Assembly (NCBI GenBank): GCA_015709595.1
Contig: CP054178.1
Span: 2,795,205-2,859,204, forward strand
Direction: 5' to 3'
Length of the DNA: 64,000 bases
Source of the DNA: Phycisphaeraceae bacterium
GTDB lineage: Bacteria; Planctomycetota; Phycisphaerae; Phycisphaerales; SM1A02
The position numbers and the translations under genes are program-made. Each line of letters starts with the position of its first letter. Within the stretch, counting starts at the first letter, position 1. The notes under the pieces were generated by a model that had not been told where the DNA came from, made no database searches, and saw only the letters and a program-made list of their open reading frames with translations. Below, piece after piece: positions 36,401 to 45,610 of this stretch.

Positions 36401-39400
36401 GACCGCGTCGTTATAGGTCTGGTTGCCGGTGGTGGTGACGGAGCCGCCGTTGATCTGCGTGGCGCCGCCGGCGTTGGTGGTCAGCGTGTTCATGCTGGCC
36501 GCCGCAGCGAACGTGGTCACGCCGGTGTTGTTGATGACCACGTCACCCAGCCCGGTCACGACGCCCTGGAAGACCACGTTGCCGGCGCCCGTGTTGGTGG
36601 TCAGGTTGAAGGGGCCGCCGAGCGTGCTGCCGAACAGGATGGCGCTGTTGTTGGTGGTCAGAACCGTGTTGGCGCCGAGCACGACGGCGTCGCCGTAGGT
36701 CTGGGTTCCCACGGTGGTGATCGCGCCACCGTTGATGCGGGTGGAGCCGCCGACGTTGGTGGTCAGCGTGTTCATGCTGGCGGCGGACTGGAACCGCGTG
36801 ATGCCTGAACTGTTGACGACGAGATCGCCCAGCCCGCTGACGAGGCCCTGGAAGGTGGTGCTGCCCGCGCCGTTGGCGATGGTCAGATTGAAGCCGCCGC
36901 TCAGGGCGTCGGCAAACAGGATGTTGCTGTTGGTGGTGGTCAGCGTGGTGTTGGCGCCGAGCGTGACGGCGTCTCCGAAGGATTGAGCTCCCGTCGTGGT
37001 GATCGTGCCGCCGCTCAGCAGGGTGGAACCGGCGGCATCGGTGGTGAGGGAGCCGGTGTTGGTAATGGGGGCGCCGATGGTGGTGACGCCGGCGCTGTTG
37101 ATGACGATGCTGTTGAGGCCGTTGACGGCGCCAGCCAGGTTGACGTTGCCGGCGCCCGCATTGACGAGCAGATCGATCAGGCCGGCGATCCCCTGGAAGG
37201 AGGCGTTGCCGCCCGACGTGTTGGCCGTGAGGTTGAACGCGCCGCCCAGGGAGTCGTTGAACGCCAGGTTGCCGCCGCCGGTGGCGAGCGTGGTGTTGGC
37301 CCCGAGCGTGACGGCGTCGTTGTAGGTCTGGTCGCCGGTGGTGGTGATCGAGCCGCCGTTCAGCAGAGTTGTGCCGCCGGCGTCGGTGGTCAGGGAATTC
37401 ATGGTGGCCGCCGCGGCGAAGGTGGTGGCGCCGCTGCTGTTGACGACCATGTCGCCCGCGCCGGTGATGACGCCCTGGAAGGCGACGTTGCCAGCCCCGG
37501 CGTTCACGGTCAGGTTGCCAATGCCGTTGATGGCCTGGAACGAGGCCGCGCCGCCGGTGGTGGTGGCGATGAGATTGAACGCGCCGCCGAGCGAGTCGGC
37601 GAACGTCAGGTCGCCGCCGCCGGTGTCGAGGGTGGTGTTGGCCCCCAGCGTGACGGCGTCGTTGTAGGTCTGATTGCCCGAGGTGGTGATGGCGCCGCGA
37701 AGTTCAGTCGTGCCCCCGGCGTCGGTGGTAATCGCGGCGACGTTGATCGGCCCTCGCAGTTCCGTCGACCCGGCCGTGTTGAGGTTGAGCGCGAAGGCGC
37801 CGGTGGCCCCGCCGCGCAGCAACACGCCGCCAGCGCCGGTGCTGGCCAGCGTGGTGGCGGCGCCGAGGACGATCTGATCGTTGTAGGTCTGCGAGCCGGT
37901 GGTAGCTACCGAGCCGCCGTTGATGCGGGTGGTTCCCGCAGCGTCGGTGGCGAGAGACTGGAGCGTCACCGCACCGTCGAACCGGGTTTCACCCGCGGCG
38001 TTGATGATGAGGTCGATCGTGGCGTTGGTGAGCGCCTGGTCGAAGCGCACGTCCGTCCCGGCGGTGAGCGTCGTGGCGCCGCCGAAGGTCACGTCATCCT
38101 GGTACCGCTGGAAGGTTGTGGTGGTGATCGATCCACCGTTGATCTGGGTGGCGCCGCCGGCGTTGGTGGTCAGCGAGTTCATGCTGGCTGCGGCGGCGAA
38201 GGTGGTCACCCCGGTGTTGTTGATGACCACGTCATCCAGTCCGTTGACCTGACCTTGGAAGGTGACGTTTCCGCTGCCGGTGCTGGTCGTGAGATCGAAG
38301 CCGCCGCTCAGCGTGGATCCGAACAGGATGGCGCTGTTGGTGGTGTCGAGGGTGGTATTGGCCGTCAGCGTGACGGCGTCGTTGAAGGTCATGCCGTTGG
38401 AGGCGGTGATGCCGCCGCGCAGCTGGGTCGTGCCAGCGGCGTCGGTGGTGATGGAGCCGACCGAGGTTGCGCCGCGGATCTCGCTGATGCCGCCCGTGTT
38501 GATCGTCAGGTCGAACGCCCCGTTGGCGCCGCCAATCAACCGGATGGCGCCATTGCCGCTGCTGGCGAGAACGGTGTTCTGGCCCAGCACGACCGCATCG
38601 TTGTAGGTCTGATTGCCTGTGGTGGAGACTCCGCCGTTGTTGAGTTCGGTGGTTCCCGCGGCGTCGGTCGTGAGGGCCGCGATGGAGACCAGATCCTCGA
38701 ACCGGGTGACGCCGGCGGTGTTGACGGCCAGGTTGAACGCCCCAGTCACGCTGTCTGCGAACCGGATGAGCGAAGCGCCGTTGTCCGTCAGCGTGACGTT
38801 GGCGCCGAGCACCACGTCGTCGCCGTACGACTGGCCGGCGTTGGTGGTGATGGAGGTGTTGAGTTCGGTGGTTCCACCGGCGTCGGTGACGAGGCGACCG
38901 ATGGTGACGGTTCCCGCCAGCCGCGTGACGCCGCCGGTCCTGGCGTCGAGCACGAACAGACCGCTGGCGCCGTTGGAGAAGAGGATGTTGGCGGAGCCGG
39001 TGTCCTGGAAGATGGTGTCGCCGAAGAGCACGACGGCGTCGCTGAACGACTGCCCGGCCGAGGTCAGGACGGTCAATGGTCCGCTGAAGCGGGTGTTGCC
39101 GCCGCCGATGGTGCTGATCGACCGCACGGTGACGTTGTTGTCGAATCGGGTCAGGCCGCCCGTGTCAACGACCAGGTCAAACGCCCCGCCGGTGACGGTG
39201 TTGAAGAAGGTGATGTTGCCGGCCACGGAGGCGAAGGTCGCGTTGGTCAGCAGGGTCAGCGGGTCATTCCAGCGCTGGAACCCGGTGGTGGTGATGGTGG
39301 CGACGTTGACTTCCGTCGTGCCGGGGGCATCGACTTCGAGCGTTCCCACCGTCACCAGCCCATTGAAGCGGGTCACGCCCGAGGTGTTGATGAGGAGGTT

Positions 39401-42400
39401 CTGCAGACCCGACAGAGCGCCGTTGAAGGTGACGTTGCCGCTGGACGTGGCGGCGGGATTGATGGTGAGATCAAACGCGCCGCTGATGGCCTGCTGGAAA
39501 GTCAGGTTGGCGGCGGCGACGCCCGTGATCTGGGCGTTGCCAAGCAGCACGATGGGCTTGCCGTACACCTGGGCGCCGATGGTCCGCAGGTGTGCCCCGG
39601 CGGCGAGTTCAATGGCGCCGCCGGCGCCGGCGAAGGTGAGCAGGTTGACGTCGGTCAGCGCGCTGAACCGGGTGGTGCCGGTGGTGTTGAGCGTCAGGTC
39701 GAAGAGCGTGCCCGTGACGGTGCTGTCGAAGATCAGGTCACCGCCTCCTGTGCTCTGCAGGGGCAGCGTGAGACTGAGCACGACGGGCGATCGGTATCGC
39801 TGGCTGCCGCTGGTGGTCAGAAACGCGCCGTTGAGGTTGATGGCGTTGCCTGCGGTGGCGTCCAGCGAGGCGAGGTTGAGCGCGACGTTGATGTTCACGT
39901 CGGTGGCGGCGCTCAGCACCAGGTCGGTGCCGGCCACGCGCAGCAGACTGTCGATGGTGACGCCGCCGTCATCGGAGATGATGATGTAGTCCAGCCCCGC
40001 CAGGCCGTCGGTGAACTGACCGGGGTTGGGGCCGGTCGAGTTGAGGATGGCGGCGTCCTGCTGCCACAGGAACGAATCGAGCGAACCGGGGGTGGGCCCC
40101 TGGAAGACGGCGGCGGCGTTGAACGAGACCGTTGATGCCGCGCCGCCTCCAGCGCCGTTGCCGGCCTGGAAGAGCATGTCAATGGCCTCGAGCGTCACCG
40201 CGCCGACGGTGAGGTTGCCCGTGCCGTCGTTGCCGGCGCGGACGCGCAGGGTGTCGTCGGCGAGCAGATCGGCGGCGACGTTCACGTCGCCTGTATGGTC
40301 AATGTCGATGTTGACGGCCTCGATGGGAGCGCCAGTGTTGGTGAACGTGCCGCCGGTGCTGGAGAAGTCGCCGCTGGCGATGGTGACGGCGTCGCCCAGC
40401 GACACGCCGGTAGTGCCCGTCACGACCAGGTCGCCGGCGGCCTTGTCGATGGTGGCGCCGGCGTTGGTGGTCAGCGTGGTTCCCGCGGAGAGGGTCTGCG
40501 TGCCGGCTCCCGTGAGGGTGACGGGATCGTTGAACGTGAGCGCGGCGGCGCTGGCGATGTCGCCCGCGGCGTTGACGGGATCGTTGAACGTGAGCGCGCC
40601 GCTGGTGCTGACGTTGCCGCCGAAGTTGAGCGCGGTTCCCGCCGCGCTGAGCACGCCGGATGAGACGTTCAGGTTGCCCGTCACGGTCAGATCGGCGGCG
40701 GCGGTGAAGCTGAGGTCGCCGGTCGCCTTGGCGACGGCCCCGTTGATCGTGATGAACGACCCGGCGGTCATCGCCTGGTTGCCTGCGTTGGTGAAGGAGA
40801 CGGCGCCGTTGAGGGTGATCGAGGAGGTGGAGGTGAACGAGGTGGGGGCGATCTGGATGTTGACGCCGGTGATGTTGACCGGTCCGCTGACGGCGAACGC
40901 GCCGCCGCCGAGGATGATGACGTTGCCCACGCCATCTGACGGGAAGCCGGTGAAGGCCTGATCCGCGACGATGGTCATCTGCGTGGCGTTGTCGATGCGG
41001 ACGTTGTTGTTGAAGGTGACGTTGTTGCCGGCTTCGAGAGTGATGGCGTTGTTGTTCAGATTGAGATTGACATCGTTTTCGACGGTGATGTCGTTGGTGG
41101 CCTGGAGGATGATGGCCCCGCCGAAGTTGCGCAGCGAGTTGGGCCGGATGCGCAGGGTGGCGTTGGCGGCGCCTTCGTTGAAGAGGATCTGGCCGTCGCC
41201 GAAGAAACCGGCCCCGTTCTCCGTGCCGGCGTTCGTGATGCGGATGTTCAGTGGGTCGATCAGCAGGGTGCCCGCTTCAAACCCTTCCCGGCTCTGCAGG
41301 CGGACGGAGCCCATGAAATCGAGCCCGAAGCCCGAGACCTCGGCGAATCCGCCGGCGCCGCCCAGCGCGCCGCCGGACACGTTGATCACCGCCCGCCGGG
41401 CGAACCCGGTGAAGCCGTCGAAGCTGTGGACGATGACGCGCCCGCCCTGGGCGAAGCCCGGACCGCCGGCGGCCGAGATGCGGCTGTGGGGCAGGAGATA
41501 GGTGTGGTTCTGCGACGTGAAACGGATGTCTCCCGCCGCGCCGCTCCAGGCGTCGGCGGTGATGCGACCCTCGTTGAGGATGCTCGGGCCGTTGACGTCG
41601 ATAGCGCCGGCCTGTCCGTTCACGACCGACGTGGTCATGGTTCCGGTGTTGCGGACCAGGCCGTCCTTGGCGCTGACGTCGATGCGTCCGCCGGGCGCGC
41701 GCAGCTTGCCCGCGTTGTGGATGCCCAGCGCGTACAGGTCGCCCGCACCAAGCGCGATGCGACCGCCGCCGGCGCTCACGCTGCCTTCGTTGCGGACGCC
41801 CGGCGTGGCGGACAGACTGGGAGCTGTGCCGCCGTGGGAGGGTGCGGCGTTCTCGGCCAGCGTCCGTCCATCGACCTGTACGAGCACGCGGCCGCCGACT
41901 TCGCCGATGAGCATGTTGTCGCCGGCGAGCATCGTCACGATGCCGCCGTCGGTGCGGATGTGTCCGTAGTTCTCGACGTGGCGTCCGAGCAGGTGAACGG
42001 CGTCGCCGCGCAGCGTTCCCTGGTTGATGACCGAGCCGCTGGCGTCGGTGAACTGATTGAGCCCGGCGAGGAAGTTGGTGTTGGAGATCTGGGCGGCGGC
42101 GGCGTAGAGCCCGCCCACGTTGACGACGGAGTTGGCGCCGAAGATCACGCCAGCGGGATTGACCAGATAGACCTGTCCGTTGGCCAGAAGACGCCCCTCG
42201 ATGCGGGAGGGGGCCGCGCCGTCGATTCGGTTGAGAACCCGCGACAGTTCACCCGGCTGAATGAACCGGACGACCTGGTTGCGGCCGATGTCGAACCGGG
42301 CGTATTCGATGATGCTGCCGTCGCCGGCTCGGATCAGCAGTCGGTTGCCCTGACGATGGAACGTCACGTCGCCCCGGATGACCCGTTCACCCTGCACGTC

Positions 42401-42496
42401 GGCGGAAGCGGTCGGTGCGGGCATGGCGGCCAAGAGCACCGACGCCGCCAGCACGCTCTTGGCGAACTCAAGCCGACACGATGATCGTCGAGACAT
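33482..42496 (-). CDS. Giant filamentous-haemagglutinin-like exoprotein (TpsA type)
   Basis: A 3,004-residue secreted protein. A signal peptide (about 1-32) leads to a TPS/FHA N-terminal domain with NPAGVIFGA at 113-121, then several beta-helix segments rich in Asn, Gly and Thr, and a long repeat zone (listed separately). The last 200 residues are different: charged and helical, with no beta-barrel, so it is not a classical autotransporter. The ATG at 42496 follows GGGAGGAG. It lies immediately after the TpsB-type transporter gene, its likely exporter. It could be an adhesin, surface filament or contact-dependent toxin carrier, but no toxin domain was recognised. The placement between tssA and the TpsB/tagF/tssM genes is unusual. 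Confidence 0.85.
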   Translation of the reverse strand: MSRRSSCRLEFAKSVLAASVLLAAMPAPTASADVQGERVIRGDVTFHRQGNRLLIRAGDGSIIEYARFDIGRNQVVRFIQPGELSRVLNRIDGAAPSRIEGRLLANGQVYLVNPAGVIFGANSVVNVGGLYAAAAQISNTNFLAGLNQFTDASGSVINQGTLRGDAVHLLGRHVENYGHIRTDGGIVTMLAGDNMLIGEVGGRVLVQVDGRTLAENAAPSHGGTAPSLSATPGVRNEGSVSAGGGRIALGAGDLYALGIHNAGKLRAPGGRIDVSAKDGLVRNTGTMTTSVVNGQAGAIDVNGPSILNEGRITADAWSGAAGDIRFTSQNHTYLLPHSRISAAGGPGFAQGGRVIVHSFDGFTGFARRAVINVSGGALGGAGGFAEVSGFGLDFMGSVRLQSREGFEAGTLLIDPLNIRITNAGTENGAGFFGDGQILFNEGAANATLRIRPNSLRNFGGAIILQATNDITVENDVNLNLNNNAITLEAGNNVTFNNNVRIDNATQMTIVADQAFTGFPSDGVGNVIILGGGAFAVSGPVNITGVNIQIAPTSFTSTSSITLNGAVSFTNAGNQAMTAGSFITINGAVAKATGDLSFTAAADLTVTGNLNVSSGVLSAAGTALNFGGNVSTSGALTFNDPVNAAGDIASAAALTFNDPVTLTGAGTQTLSAGTTLTTNAGATIDKAAGDLVVTGTTGVSLGDAVTIASGDFSSTGGTFTNTGAPIEAVNIDIDHTGDVNVAADLLADDTLRVRAGNDGTGNLTVGAVTLEAIDMLFQAGNGAGGGAASTVSFNAAAVFQGPTPGSLDSFLWQQDAAILNSTGPNPGQFTDGLAGLDYIIISDDGGVTIDSLLRVAGTDLVLSAATDVNINVALNLASLDATAGNAINLNGAFLTTSGSQRYRSPVVLSLTLPLQSTGGGDLIFDSTVTGTLFDLTLNTTGTTRFSALTDVNLLTFAGAGGAIELAAGAHLRTIGAQVYGKPIVLLGNAQITGVAAANLTFQQAISGAFDLTINPAATSSGNVTFNGALSGLQNLLINTSGVTRFNGLVTVGTLEVDAPGTTEVNVATITTTGFQRWNDPLTLLTNATFASVAGNITFFNTVTGGAFDLVVDTGGLTRFDNNVTVRSISTIGGGNTRFSGPLTVLTSAGQSFSDAVVLFGDTIFQDTGSANILFSNGASGLFVLDARTGGVTRLAGTVTIGRLVTDAGGTTELNTSITTNAGQSYGDDVVLGANVTLTDNGASLIRFADSVTGAFNLAVNTAGVTRFEDLVSIAALTTDAAGTTELNNGGVSTTGNQTYNDAVVLGQNTVLASSGNGAIRLIGGANGAFDLTINTGGISEIRGATSVGSITTDAAGTTQLRGGITASNGMTFNDAVTLTANTTLDTTNSAILFGSTLSGGFDLTTSTGSGNVTFQGQVNGLDDVVINNTGVTTFAAAASMNSLTTNAGGATQINGGSITTTTFQRYQDDVTFGGATTLTAGTDVRFDQALTNATIDLIINAAGETRFDGAVTLQSLATDAAGTTRINGGSVATTGSQTYNDQIVLGAATTLASTGAGGVLLRGGATGAFALNLNTAGSTELRGPINVAAITTDAGGTTELRGAITTSGNQTYNDAVTLGANTTLDTGGGDLTFADSLGGAFNLIATTTGGAASFQAINGIGNLTVNAGAGNVAFQGVITGAGDMVVNSSGATTFAAAATMNSLTTDAGGTTLLNGGSITTTGDQTYNDAVTLGANTTLATGGGNLAFNDSLGGAFNLTANTSGGNASFQGIAGLIDLLVNAGAGNVNLAGAVNGLNSIVINSAGVTTIGAPITNTGSLTTDAAGSTLLSGGTITTTGAQSFGDAVTLGANTTLTTTNSNILFADALSGGFNLTIANGAGSTTFQGLVSGLGDLVVNSSGITRFQSAASMNTLTTNVGGSTRINGGAITTVGTQTYGDAVVLGANTVLTTNNSAILFGSTLGGPFNLTTNTGAGNVVFQGVVTGLGDVVINNTGVTTFAAAASMNTLTTNAGGATQINGGSVTTTGNQTYNDAVTIGANTTLTTGGGNLTFANTLLGGFNVTANTGGGNATFQNLSGLALVQVDAAGGAIGFLGTINGATGITANTSGVTTFGSTVDNVGFLTTDAGGSTQINGGSITTIGAQTYGDAVLLGANTTLTTTNSNILFSNTLGGAFDLTTSTGSGNVTFQGQVNGLDDVVINNTGVTTFAAAASMNSLTTNAGGATQINGGSVTTTGAQSYGDQVTLGANTTLSTGGGNLTFGDLLTGGFDLTVNAGAGNVAFLAINGLNDLVVNSTGTTTFGGAAALNSLRTNAGGVTQINGGSIITTGAQVYNDAVALGANTILGTTDSAVLFGSTLGGAFDLAVNAGAGHVTFQGVINGLDDVTVNSTGTTTFAAAASMGSLTTNAGGVTRLNGGAVATTGGQTYGDQVILGANTSLTTNNAAMLFNDGVTGGGNSLAISTGLGDVTFLGASDGLNTVNVASAGATTFGGVATIGTLVTDAAGTTNLGGVLNINTLMGIGDAILLVGASTINYTGASPLIFGTTIDDDPAPAGHSLRINSSSDIIFQQAIGGINPLGSFAAQTTGGPPFRAIIFNTNLVRTTGDLALQPDGHASVPSGPTIIAHHPDGILFHVVGNGDFIMGQNAKLVVADPTLGIGAIIDTATQSVLRVQLDGTGTATLGDISSLGDMNVTAQTIRIRLRDPGFLIAGPTIDDLTLELDFGTDFVTGGVFRFSSNPVVFGAGRGGLFANPDGQGDVTGNLSGFIIQAFGINQNVVDAMLLRLANGDVALVDLRTDGPTITNYAQALASVIPRDEKAEAVDPESALDATEIELLNQLGVTARFLPVPDARQNAEEGVGRFNDRRARLPELPSVTANRLQTQAARGLLDQYRSLEAGGSAQVAAASFKESVREQLREAKMLFLEQHEEFSPDGFLTFLSQEQFADAHRFIQGFRGIINGIRTLGLTNYEIQRTQEKLVNEFQPENITVAEMSELLGWQATQPEQPE
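34950..39900. repeat. Beta-helix repeat zone coding for TpsA units of 73-115 residues
   Basis: Near-identical blocks recur, most readily tracked by the phrase coding for INGGSxTTTG...TYxDAVxLGANTTL. Distances between successive anchors at 35541, 35820, 36102, 36447, 36729, 37011, 37356, 37695, 37917, 38136 and 38415 are 279, 282, 345, 282, 282, 345, 339, 222, 219 and 279 bp, all multiples of 3. They fall near 4, 5 or 6 times 19 residues. Confidence 0.82.
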
Positions 42497-42561
42497 GGCC
42501 TCTCCTCCCGATCCCATCTCCGAATGCGCACCTGCACACAGGATAACTCGGGTTTGGGGCT

Positions 42562-44550
42562 TCAAAAGACAAAAGTGATGAGGAAGTGAACCTGGCTGGA
42601 CCCGGCGGTCACATCCCCGTCAAGGATGTCCCGGAGTGCGAATCCCCAGTCCACGCGAGCGCTGAAGTTCCGACGAAAGGAAAACTCCATCCCGATTCCA
42701 GCGCCGATCAGGGTTTCGTCGGTTTCGAAGATGAGGGGGTCGCTGTTCTCGGTCCTTCCCACGTCAAGGAAGGTTCTGAAGATCAGATCCCAGTCGGCGC
42801 TGCCGTAGGGCTCCTGCGGCTTCCAGCGGAACGGTTCGCCGAAGAGTTGCCCGGTCTGCCGTTCGTGGGGGAATGACTTGGGCAGGTGGAAGCGGTACTC
42901 CACCGTGGCGACATAGGCGTTATCGCCGGCCACCACGGATTCCGGGTATCCGCGGACGCTCAAGGCGCCGCCCGCCACTTCCTCGGCCTGCGGGATCAGG
43001 CGGTTCCCCAAGGCGTGCTGGCCTCGGAAGGACAGGAAGATCTCGTGAGCCAGCGTGGTGGCGGCAGGATTCGAGATGTCGCGCCATTCCCTGGCGTTGA
43101 AGATCGGCTCCAGGTAGAAACTGTGGCTGAACTCCCACAGCACCACCAGCCAGTCCTTGTCAGGAAAGAGCCGTCCGAGCCGGTCCAATCCATCCTCATC
43201 CGTGCCGGCGACGCCGGCCCAGTTGCCCTCCAGCGCGATGGAGCCGCGGGTGGAGGCGATGTCGGTGCGTCGTTCGAGCCGCAGTCCGATGGTGGGGATG
43301 AAGAAATCGTCCTGACCCTCGATGTCAACGATGTCGTTGCGCACCTTGATATGCTGGAATCGGGCGCCCAGGAAGGCGTCGAGGAACAGTTCGCGATGCT
43401 GGAGAATGGTCGCGGAGACTTCCGCGCCGATGGTCCACGAATCGCCCGAGAACTCCTCGTCCGCGAACCCGACGTCCGACGCGGTGAAGGTCTGGAACGA
43501 CCCGAAGACCCGCCATCGCATGTCGCGGCGGTCGCCCAGCGGCGCGTCGTAGGAGCCGATCACGGCATGCGACTCGCTGAACCCGGCGGTGACATACTCC
43601 AGCGAAAACTCGTCGTCGTTGTTGGTCACCTGGCTCCAGATCAGCCCGAAACGCTCTCGGATCTCGTTGGTCTGCTTGGTGCCGGTGTTGGACACTTGGG
43701 CGTAGAGGGTGAGGGGGCGGTTCTCCGACACCAGGTAGTCGAGCACCACGCCGTTCTCGTCGGCCTCGGAAATCGCCACGTCCACCCGGCGGCCCGGGCG
43801 ACGGTTCAACTGGAACAGGTAGTCGTCGAGCATCCGTTTCCGCAGCAGGTCACCGACGGCGGCTTCCTCGCCCTCGGCGGGCGGATCGGCGGGGTGGAAC
43901 GGCGACCGGGCGCGGATGCGCTCGTGAAGCGGATGATTGATCCGGTTGTCCTTGGGAAGCCGGTCGCCGAACCCGACCGTTCGCACGTCTCGCACGATGG
44001 CGGTGTAGATCAGCACCCGAAGCGCCGTTTCCCCGTCCCGACCGTCCACGTAGGTGAAGTTGCCCTGATCGGCGATGTCGTCCGGGTGCGGGGTCACGAA
44101 CACACCCAGCAGGCCCGCCTCGGTGACCAGGTAATCGCGGACGGCTTCCAGCACGGTCTGGATGGCGGTGACGTGGTAGTTCTGCGAGGCGAGCGAAGGG
44201 GCGTCGGCCAGCCGCAACCGGATGGACTCCACACCCAATCGGGGGCTGACGTAGCCGGTGGGGAGGACGCCGAGCGTCACTTCCAGGTTGCCGAGGAGTT
44301 CCGCCGACGGATGATCCGGATGGTCGATGTTGTAGAGGAAGTCGAATCGGCTTACTGGGAAGGATTCGCCATCTCCGGAGTGCGGCGCCGGCGTCGCCTC
44401 GCCGGGGGGTTCCGGGGGCGGCTCGTCCGAGGCGGGCGGTGGATCCTGCTGCCGCGCGGCAGCCGCGACGCCGAGCCAGAGGCACGCGCACGAAGCCGCA
44501 AGCCCTGACAGCCAGCGCGCCCATCGACGATCCCATCCGTTCCCACACAT
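42562..44550 (-). CDS. Two-partner secretion outer-membrane transporter (ShlB/FhaC-type)
   Basis: A 662-residue Omp85/TpsB-superfamily protein. A signal peptide (about 1-32) is followed by a Pro/Asp-rich linker, POTRA-like domains (about 50-260) and a C-terminal beta-barrel. The barrel contains LSVRGYPES (532-538 core), the conserved VRGY-type motif, and ends with Phe in LITFVF as outer-membrane barrels do. It should export the adjacent TpsA protein. Its length is above that of many TpsB proteins, mainly in the POTRA part. ATG 44550 has AGGAG upstream and an alternative start lies at 44586. TpsA begins 66 bp downstream. Confidence 0.85.
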   Translation of the reverse strand: MCGNGWDRRWARWLSGLAASCACLWLGVAAAARQQDPPPASDEPPPEPPGEATPAPHSGDGESFPVSRFDFLYNIDHPDHPSAELLGNLEVTLGVLPTGYVSPRLGVESIRLRLADAPSLASQNYHVTAIQTVLEAVRDYLVTEAGLLGVFVTPHPDDIADQGNFTYVDGRDGETALRVLIYTAIVRDVRTVGFGDRLPKDNRINHPLHERIRARSPFHPADPPAEGEEAAVGDLLRKRMLDDYLFQLNRRPGRRVDVAISEADENGVVLDYLVSENRPLTLYAQVSNTGTKQTNEIRERFGLIWSQVTNNDDEFSLEYVTAGFSESHAVIGSYDAPLGDRRDMRWRVFGSFQTFTASDVGFADEEFSGDSWTIGAEVSATILQHRELFLDAFLGARFQHIKVRNDIVDIEGQDDFFIPTIGLRLERRTDIASTRGSIALEGNWAGVAGTDEDGLDRLGRLFPDKDWLVVLWEFSHSFYLEPIFNAREWRDISNPAATTLAHEIFLSFRGQHALGNRLIPQAEEVAGGALSVRGYPESVVAGDNAYVATVEYRFHLPKSFPHERQTGQLFGEPFRWKPQEPYGSADWDLIFRTFLDVGRTENSDPLIFETDETLIGAGIGMEFSFRRNFSARVDWGFALRDILDGDVTAGSSQVHFLITFVF

Positions 44551-44616
44551 GTCCGATGCACTCCTCTTCACGGCGCGCCCGAGCACGCATCAGGAGATCA
44601 GGTCACGACATGACTT

Positions 44617-45576
44617 TCACGCACCCGTCCCAACTCGAGAGTGCCCCCGGATCGAACGCGCCACCAGGTCGGCGGCTCGGGCGGTGAACGCCTCGTCGAG
44701 ACTATACGGGATTTGCGAGACAAGTGGGATGCGTTCCTGGCTGGCGCGCATCACAAACATCTGCGATGCCCCGATCGGACCGACCAGCAGGTCCACCCAG
44801 GCCAGCTCGGGCGCCACCAGAACCATGCAGGGGGTGGAAGGTCCGATATAACCAGCCAGAAAGCCCAGCCAGGATGCGGCCGCATCCGATGCGGTGTGCT
44901 CACAGGCGGGAACTCGCATGGTCTGGGGGCGTGTTTCAGCACCCGTGCGGAACGGCGCGAGATCGCGCTCCGCCTGGTACATGATGCGGTCGAATCCCGT
45001 TCGATCGGTGGCGAAGGACGGACTGGCGGCCAGTCGAGCCACGGCGCGCTCGAACAGGTCGGCCGGCTCCCACTGGGCTGGCGCACGAGCCCCCAGATCG
45101 AGCAGGCGCGAACGAAGACCGTCGAAGCCGCGTCGCACGTCGTCCGCTGATCGGGTGGCGGTGAAGAGCGTCTTGGCCTCGTCCACCACCGGAGTAACGG
45201 CGTGCAGGCACCATTCGAGGGTCAGCCCATGGCAGTGAGCCGCGACGATCATCGGGTAGAGGTGACGGCCGCGTCCATCGCTCGATGACCACAGCCGCCC
45301 GATGATGATCTCGCCGGAGACACGCCAGACGAAGAAATGGTCGAAGTACTCGAGTCGGTGCCTGGGGTCGAGGTTGGCCCATGCGCCGGAGTCAACGTTC
45401 GGGTTCACGCCCTCGGTGTAGAGCACGCGCCGCAGTTGAACGAGGCCCTCGGTGTCGAGCCCCAGTTCGTCCATGTGATCGTCCCATCCCGGGTGCTTGC
45501 CGAACGTGGCAAGATGAATCCCCGGCTTGGGGGCCTCCTCCTGAGCGCCGAGCATCTTGAAGATCTTCTTGAACAC
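44617..45576 (-). CDS. tagF: TagF-domain T6SS-associated protein
   Basis: A 319-residue protein with the TagF N-terminal domain: FGKHPGWDDHMDELG near residue 26, then DHFFVWRVSGEIIIGRLW near 75-95 and GRGRHLYPMIVAAH near 100. TagF represses T6SS post-translationally in some species. Here it lies between tssM and the TPS genes. The start is a GTG at 45576 with GGGAG 7 nt upstream and the frame is open further upstream. No PppA phosphatase domain is fused to it. Confidence 0.85.
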   Translation of the reverse strand: MFKKIFKMLGAQEEAPKPGIHLATFGKHPGWDDHMDELGLDTEGLVQLRRVLYTEGVNPNVDSGAWANLDPRHRLEYFDHFFVWRVSGEIIIGRLWSSSDGRGRHLYPMIVAAHCHGLTLEWCLHAVTPVVDEAKTLFTATRSADDVRRGFDGLRSRLLDLGARAPAQWEPADLFERAVARLAASPSFATDRTGFDRIMYQAERDLAPFRTGAETRPQTMRVPACEHTASDAAASWLGFLAGYIGPSTPCMVLVAPELAWVDLLVGPIGASQMFVMRASQERIPLVSQIPYSLDEAFTARAADLVARSIRGHSRVGTGA

Positions 45577-45610
45577 CGCAACGCTCCCAGGAACATGAAC
45601 TGCCTCGGAA

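Noticed and set aside
36983-40135. A 1,050-codon plus-strand open frame opposite tpsA
   Set aside because: It arises from the repeated, stop-free antisense of the TpsA repeats. There is no start signal and no independent motif.
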